64,000 bases of DNA from Lycium barbarum (taxonomy: Eukaryota; Streptophyta; Magnoliopsida; Solanales; Solanaceae). Under the pieces are notes generated by a model. It was not told the origin of the DNA. It searched no databases and saw only the letters and a program-made list of their open reading frames with translations. The stretch spans positions 111,710,480 through 111,774,479 of the forward strand of contig NC_083345.1 in the NCBI RefSeq assembly GCF_019175385.1. The letters are read 5' to 3'. Shown here in pieces: positions 59,022-64,000 of the stretch (positions within the stretch are counted from its first letter, which is position 1; the number at the start of each line of letters is the position of its first letter). Made by a program: the position numbers and the translations under genes.

Positions 59022-61401
59022 TTTTATTATTAGGTCTATGAAACAAAAGAAGCATTGACTAAGCCATTCTTCAATGAAAGGGTGTCATCTGTAAGCCGCT
59101 TTACAAAATACTTTTTCTCATACATGTATTGAAAACAATATTTTTCTCAAGAAATATAATATGTATACGTAGAGAGACAGATCAAAATTTGAATTATATG
59201 GGTTCAGATTGTTATTGAACCCAACGACTATTGGAGTTATTGAGTTCGAAATTTAATATTTATAGTCAATAAATTTCTTAATAAATATACAATATTGGAG
59301 CTGAAATTATTAACTTTGGCTGAACCCATAATCTATATTTTACATTTGCCCCTATATACATATAATGAAGATCGATTAACAAGAAGTGACCTCAAACCAC
59401 AACCATAATTTTAGCCATAAATCCACGTTCAAGTCAAACTGTATTAAAAACTCAATATTGCTGCTTGTACAATATCTTACGTACAACACCGATAGGTAGT
59501 CATGTAAGGACTAAAGACTAGAAAGAAAAGAAAAAAAGTCTCATTTAATCCTATAAAATAATCTAGAAGTATTTAATCTAGTATTTGCTCCGTGACCAAA
59601 ACAAGGGAAATCAGGAAAGCTATTTTGTCGCACTTTCTTCATCCTTCCCTTATTTCTTTAATTTTCCTCGTACTTCCCTATATTTCAAATAATTTTTGTT
59701 AGTAATTCTCTTTGCTTACGTTGTTTTCCCTCCGTGTTTATTTCAGAGACGGAGCTATAGATTAAGGTTTGGGTTAAAAAAATTTATTTAATTTGTACTT
59801 TTCCCGTTCATTTTACTTTTCTTATTTACTTGGCCCACTCCCTAAGAAATCGTAAATAGAATGACAATTTTATTATATTGCTCCTAATTATTAAGTAGTA
59901 CTAAGTCATCTAATAATCAGTCAAATATATTTTAAAGTTGTGCAATCACTAACAATTCCTTGAAGTTTCCAACTCAAGAATTAATAATAAGGGTAAAATA
60001 GATATGAAATATTAAATTATCTCTTGATTTTCCAAACTAGTGTAGTAAAAGTGGACATCTATTTTTAGTATATAAAACAAGTAGAAATGGACGCAAGGAA
60101 TACAAATTATCAATTTAGACCTCACAATAAATTAAAAATTAAATGCTAGAATTTTGAAATTGTAAGCTTCAAATCTTTCCCCAGCCTATGAGTTATGCTA
60201 AACTCAAAATCTATTGCATCAAATTTTGTCCTCCAACTACCTACCAGAAGAAGAAAGGTGGGGAGAAAAATTAGACTTAAAAGTAATACACCACACTGCC
60301 CTTTCGTCTGTAAGAACAGCTAACATTTCAAAAAGTCTTCTCGTTACGCAATCCCAATATATTGCAATCCATGACTAAGTTAATGACCATTGTATAGATA
60401 CCAACTCCACAGACTAATTCTTCTACTATATATTATTTTCAAGGAAAAATAAAAGCATAATGTCGTCATGCTTTCACATTAATGAAGTAAATGTTGTGCA
60501 AACTAACTCCTTTCTAGAATAGAATCTATTATTATTTCTTGTTATTGCTCAATTGATAGATTAATTATGATAATGCATATATAGCATAAGACTAAAATAA
60601 TATGATCAGTAACCGTATCTATGACAATGCATACATTCTAATACTCCTATATGGCTATATCTTGATGTGATGTGTTCTTATTGAGTCTCGATTGATGTAA
60701 TCTTTGTTTAAATTTCCGTTAAAGTTCAATGATTTATTTGCACGTTTGGAGTTTGGAAAAAGAAATATTTATATATTTCAAGATCAGATACTAGCTAGAA
60801 TTTTATGGATCTAGGTGGATCAGAAGGAATTACACAATTAATCTTGATTCTTGTTCCATCAGTTATCTCCACACTACAAGAGAATATATATTAGCTGCGA
60901 TTGGAATTTTCAGCTTCGACAAAAGTATCCTTAACTATCGGTTCGTGCTCTCTAAAATATTTGTCTCAAATTATTTATTATTTTAGAACTTCAAGACAAA
61001 ATTTATTATTCTTTTTTTCATTTCGCCTTAGTAGTTATTAATCTTAAAGACTACAAACACCTCAATTATGTGAAAATGACACATAATAGAGTAAATATTA
61101 AATGAACAGAGATCATATCTTAAGACATAAATAAGAGTAAAATAGTCAAAATCCTCATGTTAATTTTGCATATCATCAAGAAAATCATTCAAATATTGCT
61201 CAAATGGTTAAAAGTTGATCATCATGTATTTGAATTTAAAGAATTCATATAAAGATGCCTCTAACGTAACACTGCCGCGCATCAACAAACATAACTCTTT
61301 CTATTGTGATTCTTTTTTTACTGTGGTCGAATTTTGAATAAAGTGCTAAGCCGACTAAATATACTCAGGTTACTGTGATATTAGTGCTAGTTTTAATAAT
61401 A
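59022..61401. other. Intergenic DNA; a possible CACTA end at 60872
   Basis: No gene. CACTACAAGAGAATAT at 60872 resembles the terminal sequence of CACTA (En/Spm) transposons, but I found no matching CTTGTAGTG end. Degraded MITE-like text (GGGTTCAG...GCTGAACCC) occurs at 59200-59340. Confidence 0.4.
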
Positions 61402-61430
61402 CTAGTTTAGTGTACGCACTTTGCGCGTGA
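61402..61430 (-). mobile_element. Candidate Helitron 3' terminus
   Basis: On the minus strand the hairpin ACGCGCAAAGTGCGT (one mismatch) is followed by ACACTAAA and CTAG, then T. A GC-rich hairpin about 10 nt before a CTRR end is the Helitron 3' pattern. The 5' TC end was not located, so this is tentative. Confidence 0.35.
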
Positions 61431-64000
61431 CAAAACGCGTACCTCATTTGACAACAAATGTTTCAGAAAAAATTGGACTTAGCTACAAGCTTTCTCATTA
61501 ATCAGTTATTAAATTGCTCATAGCTAAATTCTTTTATTTACTGTTGGTAAGTCGATTAATTTGCTCATCCGATAATTCTTGTTGATAGTTGTGTTCCTTT
61601 TCACTTGAAAATTCTCATATCAATTGATTTCTTATACTAAATGATAAGCTTTTTTGAAAATATTCACTTATAATAATCAGGGACAGACCGAAGTAATATA
61701 TTGCTATAAAAAAAAAATCAAAGGATCCAATTTCTTATGATTCATTACATTACATATAAGGTAATATATTAATAAGGAAAAAATTTCATTGCAATTTAAG
61801 TTAAGTGTCTGTAATTGAAGAAATCTCCTCATGTCTCATTGTCGTTACTTTTCCGTTCTTTTATATTTCTCTTCCTTGTAAGTTGTTCTTTATCAAAGGC
61901 ATAAAAAGTCTACTACACATGAGAAAAAAAGACAGAGAGGCAGGCAAAAATCATGATATCAAACAACAATTGATTCAAATTATATGTAAAAACCATAATA
62001 AGCAAAACCTTTTTATTTATACAGAATATCGATTCATTACTTAATTAGGATCCATTACCGACTAGGAATAGTTGCCGTATGTAGTGCTGGTGATTTACAA
62101 AATCTAGCGGACAAATTCTTGATTAATTTTGAGTCCCCTATTATAATTATAAGTATACACTTTGATATTACTATTTTATTTCAATATGAAATTATTTTAT
62201 TTACTTAAAGAAAGAACTAAACATTTATCTCCTTGCTGAAAAGAAGTCACAATAATAAGGGGGGGGGGGGGGGGGGGGGGAGGACAATAAGGGGAAAAAA
62301 AAAGGACTCCTAAAGTTAAAAGGTATGGGAAGAAAACCTAAATTTAGGGATAAAATTAAATGTATCAGTAAATATTAGGGAAAAGAGATTCCATGTGTGA
62401 ATTCACGGTCAAAATAAAATTGTTTGACTCTCAAAAACCAAATTGTGCCACATAAATTGAGACAGAGGGAATATATTCAAACTTAACAAAATTAAAGTGC
62501 ATCGAGTATATATATCTTTCAGATCTCTTCACTACTCTAGTTCATAATTTTATATAGGACTTCATATAGGCGTTGTTAATGCGAGACGAAAAATTCTGTA
62601 GTATGTATATTCATAATGGTCATATTCCCAAATCTTTTCCCAGTTAAGAAAAAATGAAAAAAATTGAACAGAATTAGAATTAAGTTAGAGATGAAAGCAC
62701 TAGAGACAAATATAGACAGAGATCTCCCACTGTTCTAGATGTTACATAGTAGCATTGTAGCAACAACAAATACCTCAGCATAAGTTCCAAGGAAGTTAAG
62801 GTAGTAAACAGTCAAGAAAATCTCTTTTCCAACAAAAGGAAATTCCCACAGAAAATTTTCCGGAAATTTTGCAATCAGCAGAGAATTTTCACAGCAGTAT
62901 TTCCGTATTCTTCTTTTATCTTGCCAAATTTGAATTGAGCTAAGCGTACTTGTGTTTTAACCATGGTTTAAGAGGCTATTTAGTTTAAACAATTGTTGGC
63001 CCTTAGATCTATAAGTGTCTAGATGTCAGCAGATGAGTAGTCTGCTAGTCTGCTGGACAAACTGGACAGTTCCTCTACTAGAGGGGCAACGTGTCCGAGT
63101 CTTCTAATGAAAGACAAATAATTCAATCAATATCATTGATCAGTAGGAATACATGCATAGGCTCATTTCACTAAAATGTGAATTCTTTAACATATAACAA
63201 ACACATTGATAATAAAATAAAATAAAAAACATTGATAATAAATGTTTGAAGTCATTGAATGTGTCTCACTACACAATCCTTTCGGCAGCTTCAGAATGGG
63301 AAAATTATTCCCAATATTTCAAAGTGCCTAGATGCAAAACTATTTTTTTTTCTTTGTTTTTCCTTTCTAGTAATACTTTCTCAAAAAAGAAATTATCTTA
63401 GAAATCTTTTAGACTCCTTTTATAAACTTATAAAATACTATTACGGAGGCGTATATTCCTTTCCAAGCCATATTTAGAATAAAGTCTTGTATCTATAGTT
63501 ATTCCCCAATCCAGAAGATTATGCGAACTCTCAATGAATTTTGAAATTAAACTATTAGGACCTCCTGCATAATTTAAATAAGGAAAACTTTAATAATTAA
63601 ACTTTTAGTTGATTTCAAAATCCTAAATATTAGGAAAATAGTTAAATTACTATTTTGTCTAGTGTGATTATATTTTTAAAGGGTAAAAAAGGCAAACGAT
63701 ATTTTACTACAGCCTTCGTGAAGCAGTAGATATTGAGAATTGAGATGCATACATGGAATTAATTTTGATTTTAAGACAGAATTTATGTGATTAAGAAAAC
63801 AATTTATCTCAAGAATTACCTCAAGAGAATTCTTGAAGTGCATATGCCTTCATATTGGGGGAAAATTTCTAATCATATAGATTCAGAAATAGTGCAAAAG
63901 AGGCAAAGAAAATACAAGAGGATGAATAATTGTAGCTGAAATAAAAAGGACGAGAAAATATGGAAGAAGTAATATCATCACTAATAACGTGTTGCATAAA
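61431..64000. other. Intergenic DNA to the end of the window
   Basis: No gene recognised. It includes a run of 22 G (62259-62280) and, at 62420-62473, ACATAAATTGAGACAGAGGG, the right-hand end of a Stowaway MITE without a clear left end. ORFs at 61805-62044 and 63259-63477 show no known domain. Confidence 0.45.

Overview
This is plant nuclear DNA, most likely from a Solanaceae (nightshade) species. The evidence is an AT-rich, repeat-dominated sequence, one spliced gene whose product resembles the serine/histidine/aromatic-amino-acid decarboxylase family of tomato and relatives, two SINE copies that look like the Solanaceae SolS type, and long Tat/Ogre-like and Tekay-like gypsy LTRs. The family assignment is from recall of sequence features, not from a search. 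Only one gene looks intact; nearly everything else is transposon or organelle-derived DNA.

Layout. 1-4438: rearranged chloroplast DNA inserted in the nucleus (NUPT), joining pieces of rrn23, rrn16, a spacer, trnT-GGU, the psbD light-responsive promoter and leader, and a decayed internal part of ycf2. 4439-8307: repeat-derived DNA with microsatellites, ending in what looks like an LTR terminus. 8580-9746: a Mutator-like (MULE) element with long inverted ends and a 36-bp minisatellite inside. 10195-15529: a complete but decayed Ty1/copia retrotransposon with both LTRs and a 5-bp target-site duplication (TSD). 16192-20143, minus strand: a six-exon gene for a 465-residue PLP-dependent group II decarboxylase, with a TATA box upstream. 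22530-32990: small DNA transposons (hAT, Stowaway, Tourist, MULE), a SINE and a degenerate tandem array.

33473-51340 is an old composite of Mutator-type genes: a DUF1985 (Ulp1-family-associated) pseudogene with a solo Athila-like LTR in an intron, a GRF zinc-finger/coiled-coil/membrane ORF on the minus strand, a large inverted repeat split by a 4.1-kb solo Tat-type LTR, and a mudrA transposase pseudogene broken by the 3' half of a Tekay-like gypsy element. 51420-64000 holds a hAT MITE, a second Tat-type solo LTR in the opposite orientation, a SINE, two inverted-repeat elements, and long stretches without recognisable genes.

The decarboxylase gene is the only unit likely to make a working protein. 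The rest records repeated insertion: organelle DNA, then layers of class I and class II elements, with several datable nestings such as Tat LTR inside the MULE inverted repeat, gypsy inside mudrA, and MULE inserted at the edge of a Stowaway MITE.
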